From: Saxidomus purpurata
Taxonomy: Eukaryota > Mollusca > Bivalvia > Venerida > Veneridae
Length of the DNA: 64,000 bases
Assembly: GCA_022818135.1 (NCBI GenBank)
Contig: JAFMSR010000019.1
Span: 4,383,357-4,447,356, forward strand
Reading direction: 5' to 3'
A program made the position numbers and the translations under genes. Below are positions 27,101-36,050 of the stretch, piece after piece; positions within the stretch are counted from its first letter, which is position 1; each line of letters begins with the position of its first letter. The notes under the pieces were generated by a model. It made no database searches and was not told where the DNA came from. It worked only from the letters and a program-made list of their open reading frames with translations.

Positions 27101-30100
27101 ATTCCGTTTGGAGTCTCCAGAGCAGTTAATATAAGTTGAAAGAACTTGTTTAGCTAGCGAGAGTTAACAAATTAAAACACATGTATATTTATAACCGGGG
27201 TTGCTCTTCCTTGAAATCATTAGGTGTAAGAAAACTGCATCACAATCTTATAGATGGGGGCTACAACTTGCTGGCAAAAAACTAAAAGTGTCTCATTCCC
27301 CCACCATGTGCATAATGCATATTGGACCCATTGGGGGCATGAACATTAGTCCATAAGGGGACATGATTTGTAAATAAAATTGAATTACACTTATCATACT
27401 TATAAGCTAAAGGGTACCATGATTATTTGCATGTTATGGAAGATCTACAAGAGTTTGGCTAAAATCAAAATCCTGTGAATATGTCTTTCAATCTAGTAAT
27501 AAGGCCGTATAATAGTAAAAACTGCCCCAAAAAAACTGGTAATATATTGCCTTTACTGAAAATAACAGATGAAAATGTATTATGCAATTTTGAAGAAACA
27601 CAAGAAACTAAAAGTTTTAGAAAGTGCAGATATCTTCAAACTTCACCATTTTCAAACTGGTGAAAATAAAAAGCCTGTGCAAATGAAGAACAAACCCAAC
27701 CAAATTGGAAGTTTCATTTTAACTGTGCGGTTAAAATATATAGAAGAATTTAATAGTCAGCATCCCATCCAACCCCCTGCCATGACCTTGCATAGAATAC
27801 CCCACCCTTGTGTAGAATCATCTGATATGACATTGGACAAAACAATTTAATATGTGCTAAAAAATAATGGAAAAAAATAAAGTAAATAAAATTAAAGATT
27901 ACTTCAACTTTTGCACCATTAGCCTATAAAAAACACATAATTTGTACATAAAACAGAAATCAAAATGTTAAATAAAATTGTGTCCCAAATATTCTTAGAC
28001 ATTCAGCAAAATTGACCTAACATTATTGCAATGGTTCTGCTCTACTCTCAAATCACTGCCTTTACAAGATACCGTGTGATGACGTAAAATGACATGTGAG
28101 GGCATGTAAACAAATATATTAAAATCACTATTTTGAATTAACTTTTTACATTTGACGTCTTTTAATTTAAATATTCTATAAAAGCACCCTTACTGCAAAA
28201 AGCCTCACAAAAGACTAACGCTAAAATTCAAATTTTTACTTTTAAAAAATTTTAACAACTGTTGTTAAAAACAGTAAGTGATGGCAGTGGTTACTGTATA
28301 CTGTAAGGGGACATAACCCCTGCACAGAGTTTGGGGTTGTTAGCCAGACACAAGGAACAGACTAAAATCTGTCTAGAAAAACCTCCAGATCACAAGGAAC
28401 AGACTAAAATCTGTCTAGAAAGGCTAGCCCCCCACACAGGAAGACTAAACTGTCTAGAAAGGCCTCCAGATACAAGGAACAGACTAAAATATGTCTAGAA
28501 AGGCCTCCAGACACAAGGAAGACTAAAATACGTCTAGAAAGCTTCCAGACACAAGGAACAGACTAAAATCTGTCTAGAAAGGCCTCCAGACAGAAGGAAC
28601 AGACTAAAATCTGTCTAAAAAATCTTTATTGGGTATTGCAATCATTCAATTTTTTTAAAGATAAAATGCTGAATATCTATTATCAAGGTGCCGAGAAATG
28701 GGAACGAAAAATAAGTATATGTTTGTAACTGGTGTGATTGTGTTTGTGATTTTTGGTTACCATGGAGACTTGAGTGCGCCTGACAGCCTGGCTTCTATCA
28801 GACGGAGTACCAGTATACTAAAATTCACACACTATAATAATAATCATAATAATAATAATCATCATCATCATCATCAAAAGGCCTAAAATAATAATAGTCT
28901 ATTTCCTGTAACCCTACCGACCCTCCAATTTTTACCCCCAACCCAAAAGATTTTATGACCCTGAAAAAAAGTAGCATCAAGAAAATTTCTATTTTTATGG
29001 AATTTGGTGTTGCCTGTGATCAAAAAGCATTTTTTATTGGTTTCTTCCATAAATATTACATCAAAGACCTAGTAATAGCTCAATACTGTTATGGGTACCC
29101 ATCAAATTACAAAATCACATTAAAAAAAAAAAAAATTCCCTACCTACCCGACCCAACTTTTTTTCAGCATGTTACAGGAAACCGGCATATTTTTTTTAGG
29201 CCTAATATTTATCATCATCAGCATCATAATGATCATTATAATCATCATATTAATAACGACTTTATTTTGAGAGGCTGCACAGTTGGCTACATTACAGTAG
29301 AAATTCTGTATAACAACCAAACTAAAATAAATAATTACTAAAAAAAATTTTTTTCTTAACCAGTTACTATTAAAGGTCCAATACTAAGGAAAGTGAAAAT
29401 TCAAATATACTTTAAAAAACACAGAAAAGGTTATTCCTAAAAAAAATGAAAGTTGGTATTTAGAAATTCAAAATAACCACAGTACATGTACAATGATATT
29501 TTTCTATGCTATTGAGAAAGTTATAAAAGACCTGGTGTAATTTTGTAAATCACTAGATTTCAACATAATACACATACTTTTCTTTGTGTTCCAAACATTT
29601 CTGTAATTATTTGTAACCTGACAATCTTCATTATTTTGCTGTAAAGCATAAGGTCGAATGAACCCATTGAAAGTAGCGACTGTCACTTGATTTTAACTAA
29701 AGAGCATTACCTTCAAGTACTTTCTAAAACAAAGAATATTCATTACAAGAGAAATTTTCCTAAAAAATCTGAAAATCAGTATCATGATTGTCGTGACAAT
29801 GAGATAGCATATTGTGATGCTATTTAACGTTATCTAACACTCCTGTAGAGTTTAAGAAAACACTTCAAGCCGCTATACAGACTTTCTATTTATAGGAAAG
29901 GTAGAGAATACACGTTTCTATATGACAGAAAGCATCAGAAACGACTGACAATGTCGTAGCGATTAGTTCGAATAACAAAAGCCGTGACTCTGATAGATCA
30001 AGTATAACAGGTTCTGTAATCATAAGCATTTTTATCTTTTCTGTATATACATGTACACTACAAACAAGGAGAGTAACAAAGGCAGAAATATTATAATTTT

Positions 30101-33100
30101 TAGAACAGATGTGAAATTTCGGCAGATTCTGTTAGCGAGAAATAACTATTAATATGCAGCCAGTGTGAATCAAGTCCAGGATTCGATAAATATTGCTTTG
30201 CATACGATCTTAAAACACAAGACAATAGTATTTCCCGCCGTCTCGTTCTGTCTTATCAGAAATGCCTCCCAATCAAATTCTTAAAAATTTAAAGAGAATT
30301 ATTTTCTTTCCAATTTAATGCCCATTTCTTCAGTATTTCAGCTATTAACAGACAGGCAGTTTACCTAACCATTGTTTCCTAGGAAGGACCAGCACTAAAT
30401 CTCTACCCCTCCCCCCTCAAGGCAGGGCTAATACCACTCCATTTTTGTAGTTATTTTCCACACAGCACTGTTCATGCAGTATTCAAAAGACACTCTGCAC
30501 TTATCATGCGTAAAATATATTTCTTTCAGCCAATTTCACTACATTGTAGTCTGTTTGAGCACTGGCTACCCTACCAGGACCAGTCCTGTCTAAAAACTAT
30601 CAACTTTCTCACAGGAGACATAGTCAGTATCAGCCCCTGTGATCACAACTCAATCAATGAAAGGTTAAATCATGATCAAAGATTTTTAAGTCAGCCACTT
30701 TTTACGTACTCTAAAAGACAACAAATTAATTAAATCTTTGGCCCTTGCCAAAAAAATTAAGATGGGTAGGTAGGCCAGTTTCTCTTTTCAAGTTTTTTTA
30801 TTTTGCTTTTTTTCTCTATGAACACTTTAAAATTGGCATTTTTGATCATTCTCCTATAAAAAGATTTTTGAGGTTGGCAGCAAAAAGTTGCACACATTTT
30901 TTGTTTTGGCCTAAGGAAAGTGACATTAATCTTGGATTTCATAAACACTGGCCAACTGGTATTGTAAGATATATATGTATCAATTCTATACAAGAGGTGC
31001 GGATGTGTTTATACCCCTTTGGCTATTTTTACAAGTTCTCCTTCCTGTAGCTTCTGAAAATACGTTACAACAGTCAACAATGACCACACTACCTACATAA
31101 TAAGTTGAATAATCTATCTTCACACATTACCTCCAGATTAGATGTTGTTGTTGCGCAAGTTTAATGCCTGTTTCAACCATATTTCAGCTATTTTAAACAA
31201 GGGAGCAGTTTACCTAACCATTGTTCATTGGAAGAACCCATATAACTAGACCCATATCCTCTGTAAGAAACAGCCACTTTCTCACAGAAAGAGACACGGC
31301 CAAAAGCAGGGCTCAAACCCATGACCTCGAATACTAAATGTGCTACAAACGTCAGTTTTCATAAACTACATGGAAATTTCCCGCTCTGACAGGAATGAGT
31401 CATGCTTCAAAAATAGTCAGAAAAAGATGCTGACCTGGCAATTTTTTACATCTCAGACTCTGTCCATTGCTGTCTGTGCTAATTGTTACAATTACAGGGA
31501 AGCCTTTATAATAAGACAGTTCTAGCTAATTACACCGTCTAACAAGGTCTATATAAAATCATGAGCCGGAACTACATGTATTAGCGAAAAGTTGCTAGCA
31601 TTTCTTGGGAATCTGAATGAATATTGAGCAAAAGAGAAAACGTCTTATGAAGCTGTATTTTGCTTTACTTGCATCTAAAATTTAATTTCCTGATAGAATT
31701 TTATGGTATTAAAATGTATTTAATGGTATTAAAAATCAACTTTGAAACTGTAAGTAACAATTTTAAAATTTCAGCTGTATGTTGCAGTACATTCTTTTTA
31801 CAGAGTGACATTCCCTTTTCGCTTTCAAGTCAGCAAATGCTACATGAGGGGTGTTCAAAAATATTACAGAAAGATACTCTGGGATCTTACTTATTGAACA
31901 TCCCTCATATGTGTTGCAGGTAAAAACTAAAAAATATGCCAACTTTTAGGGGTAACTAATTCTGAAAGATGGAATTTCAAAGCTCAGTACCAATATCTGT
32001 CCTGTTATATGAGGAAGGGAATCTTCTAGCTTAACGGGTAACTTTGCTCTAAAAGATGGAAATTTTTACATGTAATTTCTGCCTACACCAACCTACCTGG
32101 CCATCATTATCGAACGAGTCAAAGAAGACAGCGAGACCCTTCCAGTAGTCGTTGCTGCCAAACACTGGCCCCTCGATGCCCTTCATCTCCGTAAACCACA
32201 CAGCCTAAAAAAACAGCAATTTGGATATAATAAAGCAAGCGCTCAGTAGTCGTCTTAATTTGACTAATTGCCGCAGTCAATCAAAAACTTTAATTACCAA
32301 TAAATACTGTAAATAAGTTAATATTTGCGATGATTTAATTTTCACCGTTTTCCTACTTCGCTTATTTAAAAATATCTTGAAAGATTCATTTCACATAGAT
32401 CTACTGTAAGAGAATTTGACTTTTACAAATGGGTCTTTCTGCTCACAAATCGCCAACTTTTTGTCATGCAAAAATTTAACCCAATTAATAGTCACCAGTT
32501 TTACCTACATCAAGCAATGTACATGATTAAGTATTTCAAAAAGACTTCTGTTCTTTATCTTCGATATATAAACAAACAGGCATAGTTTATTCTTCAATAA
32601 CTCTACCAACATTTCTTTAAAAACTTCAATATCAACTTAATTTGAAATTTTGTCAACACCAGTCCTGTATTTTTGTGGGAAGTTTAATTTAATTGGGCAT
32701 ATTTTTTTCTAACCCTCTGACATAAACATTACAGAGCCTGAGGTTCTGGAATAAGTATTTTTAACCTGTCATCTTAAAGTTTATGTGATTTTTAATATTG
32801 GGTATTATGTCAATAATTACCAAATTTACAATTTACAACATGAATTCACTTCACTGTATCTAAACTTGATGGTTTTGACAGTGATATATTAGCCAAGGTA
32901 CATTTTAGAGTTGCCATGCCTTAGGGTGTTTGATCAAAGATAAAAAAAATAATCTGTCAATTTGTCAATTACCTGCTTCACCTATTGTATGAAACTTAAG
33001 TAATGTATTGTGTTAACTACTATCATGAATCTCTTAAACCATCATGTCCATTATCATAATTATAATGTTAAGATAATAAGAATTTCATTGTTTTGGCAAC

Positions 33101-34264
33101 ATTATGATTATCAATCAACTGTTCCCTCTAAGGAATAGAAATATTTTATAGTTACTAGTCCATCTGCACCAACACGTCCTCTTCCTGTGACCTTGAACAC
33201 CACTTCTACTGACCAGTGATCGAAAGATGCTGTATTCTTCGTCCATACTGACCCTAAATAAGAAAGCAGTCATTATAAAAAATATCTAAATTCTATATAC
33301 ATGTTCAATTGTACATTGCTTTCAACTCTACGGAATTACATTAATTAATTTTTCACACAGTCTATAATTCAACTAAAAACATTGCATGGTTTTAAATTAA
33401 TTACAAGACATTTCCAGCCAGGATTCAAACCTGCACTGTATGGCCAAATGACCTAGCAAAGTAAGCCATGTATCACTGCTTTTTCTATGCAAATTTTTCA
33501 ACTAAGACCATAGATTGCAAGATCAAGTTCTATGCCAGAATAAGTTGTACACAGACTGTTTTCCTAATTCTTTTAAAAAAAAATTAAAAGCTAGGCTTGA
33601 TCTTCTGACTTCTGCAACATTTCATTTAACAGTTAACTAGGGTAACTTTACTTTTTAACACACAGAACCATATGTATGTAATTTAATGTAAATCAGTGCT
33701 AAATCTTGGAACCCTTACCTTTCTTACTCCGGAGTGACGGTGTTATTCTAATGTTGTCATCACTCGCTATGGCATCTGTAATAGAAACAAAGCTCAGTAT
33801 CATCATGTATTATTATGCTTTTTATTTTGAAACAAGACTGGCAAAGTAAAAAAAATCATAAATGTCTAAGAAACTGAGAAATTAATATGACATGTATGAA
33901 AGGTGAAAGTAACCTTCTAAGACAATATCTTTGACTTTGAAGCAGTTTCACTGGAAAGATAGCAATTACTTTAACACAATGGTGTATTGAATATGTAAAT
34001 GTCAATGATGTTCACCAGAAATCTTAGTTTCACTTTCGAGATACCATATGGTACAGAAAGTGTACATGTATGTTATTGTTTACACGTGTCCTTCCGAGAG
34101 GGAAAATCAACTTTACCTCCGCTGTATTCCCAGAATGGAATGCTGTGGTCTTTCTGCACCAGATGTGGTCCTTTAAAACTGTATTTGTATTCAAAACGAA
34201 TCTTTGGCAGCTCTGCATATATCGAAATAAATGCAAGAAACAACAAAAATATCATAGCTCTCAT
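13750..34264 (-). CDS. LMAN1: LMAN1/ERGIC-53 L-type lectin gene (whole gene model, split)
   Basis: A mannose-binding, calcium-dependent cargo receptor that cycles between ER and ERGIC. Exons (minus order): 34117-34264, 33719-33775, 33156-33253, 32097-32204, microexon 24901-24930, 22599-22660, 21948-22047, 21368-21491, 20382-20526, 18962-19007, 17990-18166, 16817-16923, 15733-15925, an unplaced transmembrane exon, and 13750-13786. Every placed junction is GT-AG and in phase. Without the microexon the twelve exons from 34264 to 15733 total 1365 nt, 455 codons. With a transmembrane exon of about 110 nt and the 37-nt last exon the protein is about 504 residues, close to 510 in human. Visible hallmarks: signal peptide, RFEYKYSFKGPHLVQ, the sugar/metal loop FFDSFDNDG, an EHQ histidine, a cysteine pair 40 residues apart (C168, C208), GGLADDHDV, a coiled-coil stalk, and C-terminal KKFF. 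Confidence 0.95.
14160..15020. repeat. Degenerate tandem/dispersed repeat inside the last LMAN1 introns
   Basis: Copies near 14190, 14277, 14700 and 14950 share TTACCTATA(A/T)A(C)CATNATATCC, TTTAACTGTTACTCAA, GGCAGTAACTGTGAAAA and CTATTTATAGA segments. The first two are about 87 bp apart. One copy produces the transmembrane-exon look-alike. Confidence 0.5.
14707..14760 (-). other. Weak candidate for the 3' end of the LMAN1 transmembrane exon
   Basis: The minus strand reads IGYMVY plus AG, then a GTAAAT donor. The phase suits the KKFF exon and gives YR plus 11 residues to the C-terminus, the same spacing as human YRSQQEAAAKKFF. Upstream the hydrophobic run (LLAIIVQIF) is in another frame and a stop interrupts. 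The segment also belongs to a degenerate repeat with copies near 14190 and 14280. It may therefore be chance, a decayed copy, or a base error. The exon stays unplaced. Confidence 0.25.
15733..15925 (-). CDS. LMAN1: LMAN1 exon 13: distal stalk with glycine run
   Basis: 193 nt encoding (R)QVVNDVQQRANYIQTNMNQ, a GGGQVQQGGGGGGGANP linker, then LQLAMHEVQETIRIVKSD and VSHLVNRPQ, parallel to human HLHIVKRDIDNLVQRN. The poly-Gly run is longer than in vertebrate LMAN1. Donor GTAATA, phase 0. The transmembrane exon should follow. Confidence 0.92.
15996..16342. mobile_element. TA-flanked CAGT-ended MITE (Tc1/mariner type) with a SINE inserted
   Basis: Left end CAGTTCCCCTACTAAGACCG; right end, reverse complemented, CAGTAAAGTTCCTGTAATAA. 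Both are flanked by TA. The middle (about 16037-16240) is a tRNA-derived SINE, so the element is nested. Lies in the LMAN1 intron between exons 12 and 13. Confidence 0.65.
16037..16240 (+). mobile_element. tRNA-derived SINE, family 1, copy a
   Basis: Pol III A box-like TGGTGGTGTAGAAGTTAAGG and B box-like GGTTTCAAGTACC, then a body (CCTCCTCATATG, ACCAGTACTG, AGGAAGCGGACTCGAGA, GAGCTAAAATGAATTAGTA) shared with the copy at 39498-39658. Confidence 0.75.
16741..16860. repeat. Three 40-bp tandem units that include the LMAN1 exon 12 donor
   Basis: Units begin at 16741, 16781 and 16821. The last is true exon 12 sequence plus its donor. The other two preserve the CTAGCCTCCTGTATTATCTC core but have lost the GT donor. 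Confidence 0.7.
16817..16923 (-). CDS. LMAN1: LMAN1 exon 12: stalk
   Basis: 107 nt encoding AQQGGGYPQIDTIKRHEVER, then VLNTQNDIIQEARQI, parallel to human TQQELDTVVKTQHEIL. Donor GTAAGG, phase 2. Its last 28 bases and the donor region are echoed in two further 40-bp tandem units at 16741-16820, where the GT has been lost. Confidence 0.9.
17121..17929. mobile_element. Non-autonomous DNA transposon with CAGGGATCACG inverted repeats
   Basis: Perfect 11-bp terminal inverted repeats CAGGGATCACG / CGTGATCCCTG, flanked by identical 5-bp CATTA at 17116-17120 and 17930-17934. Subterminal ACTTCTCCCT motifs occur three times, with an inverted copy near the right end. No transposase. Superfamily unassigned: the CAGGG start suggests hAT, but the 5-bp target repeat does not. 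Confidence 0.8.
17990..18166 (-). CDS. LMAN1: LMAN1 exon 11: coiled-coil stalk
   Basis: 59 codons including DRELRMIFEGQNFIHQ (human DRELRQVFEGQNRIHLEI), a heptad-rich segment, and a Gly-rich end (SAGGVAIPQGG). Acceptor TTTCCAG, donor GTAAAT, phase 0 at both ends. An 809-bp DNA transposon ends 60 bp into the following intron. Confidence 0.93.
18962..19007 (-). CDS. LMAN1: LMAN1 exon 10: stalk
   Basis: 46 nt encoding (E)YNEQHPDKQSENLEQ, matching the human stalk motif QKGHPDLQG. Acceptor ATTTCAG, donor GTAATT, ends in phase 0. Confidence 0.88.
19010..20380. other. LMAN1 intron 9: repeat debris
   Basis: No exon seen. At 19520-19600 a segment (AGTACAAACCTGCAT, TTTTCAAAA, AAAACATGGCGGAC) resembles 35414-35475 and marks a dispersed family. 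Short C-runs near 19388 and 19790-19835 look like sequencing or assembly noise. Confidence 0.4.
20382..20526 (-). CDS. LMAN1: LMAN1 exon 9: end of lectin domain, start of stalk
   Basis: 145 nt encoding DDHDVVAFLTHSLVPPG, then the helical stalk start with KYEKEFEEYYEQLEKAKK. GGLADDHDV across the exon 8/9 junction is a strong family signature. Its acceptor abuts a degenerate tandem repeat (20505-20850). Confidence 0.93.
20505..20850. repeat. Degenerate tandem repeat (about 95 bp) at the exon 9 acceptor
   Basis: Three to four units share CATCTGTAACAA, TTTGATTGGCTGAGAGA, TTGTTACTTTGAATCTGAA and GGTTGAGGAAT segments. The first unit starts within the 5' edge of LMAN1 exon 9 and contains its acceptor. 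Confidence 0.6.
21013..21220. repeat. Homopolymer block (A, then C runs), suspected assembly artefact
   Basis: Long A and C runs with few other bases. Real DNA rarely alternates such pure long runs. Similar blocks occur at 38884-39017, 47771-48021 and 50099-50163. Confidence 0.7.
21236..21345. mobile_element. MITE, TTAAAGCTGCTCGCTC family, partial copy D
   Basis: Matches the right part of copy A (ACATACAGTTTGAAG, then AAAATCTGAGAGCGAGCAGC) without the final TTAA. Lies 23 bp from LMAN1 exon 8. Confidence 0.6.
21368..21491 (-). CDS. LMAN1: LMAN1 exon 8: lectin domain, second disulfide cysteine
   Basis: 124 nt encoding VFYNSGLTNNKDDFELCL, then a segment ending in GYFGVSAATGGLA. The Cys (residue 208) lies 40 residues after C168, as in the human protein. 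Acceptor TTTCAG, donor GTAAGA, ends in phase 1. Confidence 0.94.
21948..22047 (-). CDS. LMAN1: LMAN1 exon 7: lectin domain, first disulfide cysteine
   Basis: 100 nt encoding (N)DGINQQLGGCMRDFRNKP, then FPIRAKIEYYNKVLT. The Cys (residue 168) is the first of the conserved intradomain pair. The 17-bp minisatellite starts about 30 bases beyond its acceptor, inside the intron. Confidence 0.94.
22075..22472. repeat. 17-bp minisatellite, about 23 copies
   Basis: Unit ACCAAATTACATATCAC with variants at a few positions (CAC/TCC/TAT, CAA/CGA). Because 17 is not a multiple of three but 51 is, all frames stay open for long stretches and create a spurious repetitive reading frame. Lies in the LMAN1 intron about 30 bp from exon 7. 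Confidence 0.9.
22599..22660 (-). CDS. LMAN1: LMAN1 exon 6: lectin domain with binding histidine
   Basis: 62 nt encoding HNNPYVMAMVNDGTKQYEHQ plus two bases of the next Asn. The His of EHQ is at the position of human His178, needed for mannose binding. Acceptor TTTTCAG, donor GTAAGT. Confidence 0.93.
24901..24930 (-). CDS. LMAN1: LMAN1 in-frame 30-nt microexon (probable cassette exon)
   Basis: Ten codons, AMAAQTGKPR, between acceptor TTTGAAACAG and donor GTAAGTTG, phase 0 on both sides. Skipping it joins DNDGQ to HNNPY, which aligns without a gap to human DNDGKKNNP. Including it inserts ten residues directly after the sugar/metal-binding loop. Perfect splice sites, exact divisibility by three and correct phase support a real exon, but no transcript was seen. 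It lies about 7.2 kb from exon 4 and 2.2 kb from exon 6. Confidence 0.6.
26555..26667. repeat. 29-bp tandem array, four copies
   Basis: Unit GAAGATGGGCAAGTCCATTT plus TAGAAACTT. Related single copies of the GGACAAGTCCATTT motif occur near 5680 and 26338. Confidence 0.8.
26953..27085 (+). mobile_element. tRNA-derived SINE, family 2
   Basis: A box-like GGTGCAGTGGTAGCGC and B box AGGTTCGATCCCT in tRNA spacing, then a body with GTGTCCTTAGGCAAGCCAC, a segment typical of animal tRNA-SINEs. A short minus-strand reading frame over it is a by-product. Confidence 0.65.
28355..28620. repeat. About 41-bp tandem array, six to seven copies
   Basis: Unit CACAAGGAACAGACTAAAAT, then CTGTCTAGAAAGGCCTCCAGA. 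Two units carry a 2-3 base deletion (GGAAGACTAAA). Confidence 0.85.
28836..29260. mobile_element. Inverted-repeat element between two ATC-rich microsatellites
   Basis: Left AGGCCTAAAATAATAATAG, then TTTCCTGTAACCC; right, reverse complemented, AGGCCTAAAAAAAATATG, then TTTCCTGTAACAT. CATCATCAT tracts lie just outside both ends (about 28858-28875 and 29212-29225). No ORF. Likely a MITE that entered, or carried along, an ATC microsatellite. Confidence 0.5.
31158..31345 (-). mobile_element. Old tRNA-SINE fragment, minus strand
   Basis: TTTCAGCTATT and CAGTTTACCTAACCATTGTT match a second fragment at 30313-30398. A B box-like GGGTTTGAGCCC appears on the minus strand at about 31310. Confidence 0.45.
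32097..32204 (-). CDS. LMAN1: LMAN1 exon 4: calcium/mannose loop
   Basis: 36 complete codons, AVWFTEMKGIEGPVFGS, then a segment ending in FFDSFDNDGQ. The DSFDND loop (residues 130-135) holds the conserved Asp and Asn ligands for calcium and mannose. Phase 0 at both ends. The next intron contains the 30-nt microexon. Confidence 0.94.
33156..33253 (-). CDS. LMAN1: LMAN1 exon 3: lectin domain core
   Basis: 98 nt encoding GSVWTKNTASFDHWSVEV, then a segment ending in GRGRVGADGL. The Asp of ADGL (residue 99) corresponds to the conserved sugar-contacting Asp of L-type lectins. Acceptor TTTAG, donor GTAACT, ends in phase 0. Confidence 0.92.
33405..33480 (-). mobile_element. Degenerate tRNA-like sequence
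   Basis: On the minus strand a B box-like GGTTTGAATCC follows an A box-like stretch. The stems do not pair well. Probably a SINE relic in the LMAN1 intron between exons 2 and 3. Confidence 0.3.
33719..33775 (-). CDS. LMAN1: LMAN1 exon 2
   Basis: 57 nt encoding DAIASDDNIRITPSLRSKK, matching the human segment that ends in PSLKSQRG. Acceptor TTACAG, donor GTAAGG, phase 1 to phase 1. Confidence 0.92.
34117..34264 (-). CDS. LMAN1: LMAN1 exon 1: signal peptide and start of lectin domain
   Basis: Encodes residues 1-49. The start MRAMIFLLFLAFISIYA is a typical signal peptide, followed by ELPKIRFEYKYSFKGPHLVQ, the conserved first strand of ERGIC-53. An in-frame Met 26 codons upstream (34342) would put charged residues before the hydrophobic core, so the start at 34264 is preferred. 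Donor GTAAAG; ends in phase 1. Confidence 0.93.
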
Positions 34265-34640
34265 CTTGCAGCTGCAGTTGTCAAAGCGGAAGTAAAATAA
34301 GCGCCCTCTATTTGTCAAAGGGAAATAACTTTTAATTTTCACCGTATTACCTACACGTCATCACATTGGCTTGATTATTAGATCAATGAACACCATTGAC
34401 AAAAAGGCTACATAACACCAAATGTTTTTTCTACATCTTCCATAATGATTTTAGGCGAGCATTTCTTCTCTGGTCGAAGATGTTCAATCTCTCACGTCTT
34501 GCTAAACAAAATGTGAAGTGTTTAGTTTTCTTTAGTTTACAGTTCACTCAATATATATCATAAAATTGTCATGTTATTTATGGCAAAATCGAGTTGCATG
34601 CAAATTTGTGATACTTAAGACTTGTGATATTTATCCGTGA

Positions 34641-35204
34641 TAATATGAAAATAGGCAATATCTTTATCGGGCGAAAGCATAACTACATAACTCCAAGGTG
34701 TTATGGGAGATAATTTGTGCGCGATGTTCTCGTACGAGTTACCTCTTAAAATATGCAATAAGTTACAATTTCTATATCGTTATTCTCGTATACAAATCTA
34801 TAATTTCTTATGTTTCTTCCTTTTTTGAATATCAGTACTTTTGTTTTATTTACATTAACGACTAGTTTACATTTTTGACAGTATTCATCCAGAAGAGCTA
34901 GCCCTTTCTGAGGATCTTCTGCGGGTGCTGATATAATAACAATGTCATCAGCATAATTGAAAATGTGGAGATCGATGCCATTAAAACCTTTCAGCATAAA
35001 AGTATCCTCTAGGTCATTTAATGTATACTAAAGTATGTCTATGTATAATGCCACATGATGACTGAATGCAATCATGCATCTCAGTATTCAACACTTTACT
35101 GACGTACAATTACAATATTATTTAGTGTGTGGTACAAAGACTATCTCTATAGCTTATTACCTAATATGAAAATAGGCAAAACCTATATCGGGCGAAAGCA
35201 TAAC
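34641..35204. repeat. 43-bp direct repeats flanking the RT fragment
   Basis: TAATATGAAAATAGGCAA followed by TATCGGGCGAAAGCATAAC at 34641-34683 and again at 35162-35204, with few mismatches. Too long for an ordinary target-site duplication; they may be copies of a host repeat or element termini. Confidence 0.7.
34746..35029 (-). pseudogene. Non-LTR retrotransposon reverse transcriptase fragment
   Basis: Reads through about 94 codons: YTLNDLEDTFMLKGFNGIDL, then HIFNYADDIVIIS and later KTKVLIFKKG. YADD is the reverse transcriptase catalytic box, and NKTKVLIF is the usual segment that follows it. Most of the enzyme is missing at both ends, so this is a dead fragment. It lies between two 43-bp direct repeats (34641-34683 and 35162-35204). 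Confidence 0.8.
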
Positions 35205-35500
35205 AGTAATTTATTTTTAAAAATGTTACGAATTTTCAGGGCCCAGCATGCCCAGGGGTCGCAAAAACGTTTGAAGTTACGAAAATAATGATATCGAATA
35301 TCCATTGAATCATGAATCAAGGTATTGGCTGCTAAAAGAAATGTTACTTTTAGGCGTAACAGGAAGGGTATCAAACTAGGAATGTGTACATAAATAGAAT
35401 CTCTTTATATTTCCAAAGTACAAACCTGCATTAAACGGAAATGTGTTGCTTTTTCAAAACAAAAATGGCTGACTTTAATGACGTCACTAAATGACGTCTT

Positions 35501-35573
35501 TGCCAATCGGAACACCTCGGCGAATGCTTCGTTTGATGTAGGGTAACGGATCTACCGAGGCTTCCGATTGGTC
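35501..35573. repeat. Foldback sequence
   Basis: TGCCAATCGGAACACCTCGG faces CCGAGGCTTCCGATTGGTC across about 34 bp. TGACGTCA-like sites lie just to the left. Possibly the end of a mobile element. Confidence 0.55.
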
Positions 35574-35918
35574 TTTGCAGCGGAGTTAAAAAACGGTGCT
35601 CGTTTAAGTATGTTTTCGTATCGTCCATGGGTGCGGACAATGAAATCTTCCATGGGCATCGTGAATTCTTATTTTATTGCTTTTAGTATTCAATTTAATA
35701 CTCGTACATACGTTTACCGATGGTCGTTCCCCCGGGCGCTTCGCGCCCTCGCCCCGTATAAAATATTCACTTGTTATACATGTTTCCAATAGTAAAATAC
35801 AATGAAGATCTAGGAATATACAAAATAGCAGTACTAACCTGAAACAAGTTGATAATTATCACAGACAATTTATTAACTATAAATATATACTAAAAACAAA
35901 AATAATATCAAACAGGGA

Positions 35919-36029
35919 ATGCCACGTACCAAAAACGCAGCCTCCCCAAAACGAGCCCCACAGCACCCAGAAGTGCACACCACCACCAACACAAAGTATG
36001 TCTTTTGTATAATGCCACATGATGACTGA
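35919..36029 (+). other. Short element ORF start shared with 53.9 kb (MPRTKNAAS)
   Basis: AATATCAAACAGGGA precedes an ATG encoding MPRTKNAASPKRAPQHPEV and ending after about 36 codons. The same leader and first nine codons occur on the minus strand at 53930-53985. Probably the 5' end of two truncated copies of one mobile element. No function recognised. Confidence 0.35.
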
Positions 36030-36050
36030 ATGCAATGATGCATCTCAGTA

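Larger units (their letters stand above)
24931..32096. other. LMAN1 intron 4 (7.2 kb): repeats only
   Basis: Contains a 29-bp array (26555-26667), a tRNA-like SINE (26953-27085), a 41-bp array (28355-28620), an inverted-repeat element between ATC microsatellites (28877-29200) and SINE tails (30313-30398, 31158-31345). No conserved exon was recognised besides the microexon at its end. Confidence 0.55.

Noticed and set aside
28355..28620. CRISPR-like array
   Set aside because: No unique spacers; the unit repeats contiguously and the genome is eukaryotic.
28698..28886. Frame ending in Asn/His repeats
   Set aside because: ATA/ATC microsatellite translated by chance.
34265..34342. Upstream Met for LMAN1 (MKIKSYFPLTNRG)
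   Set aside because: Would bury the signal peptide behind a charged 26-residue extension; the downstream Met gives a standard signal.
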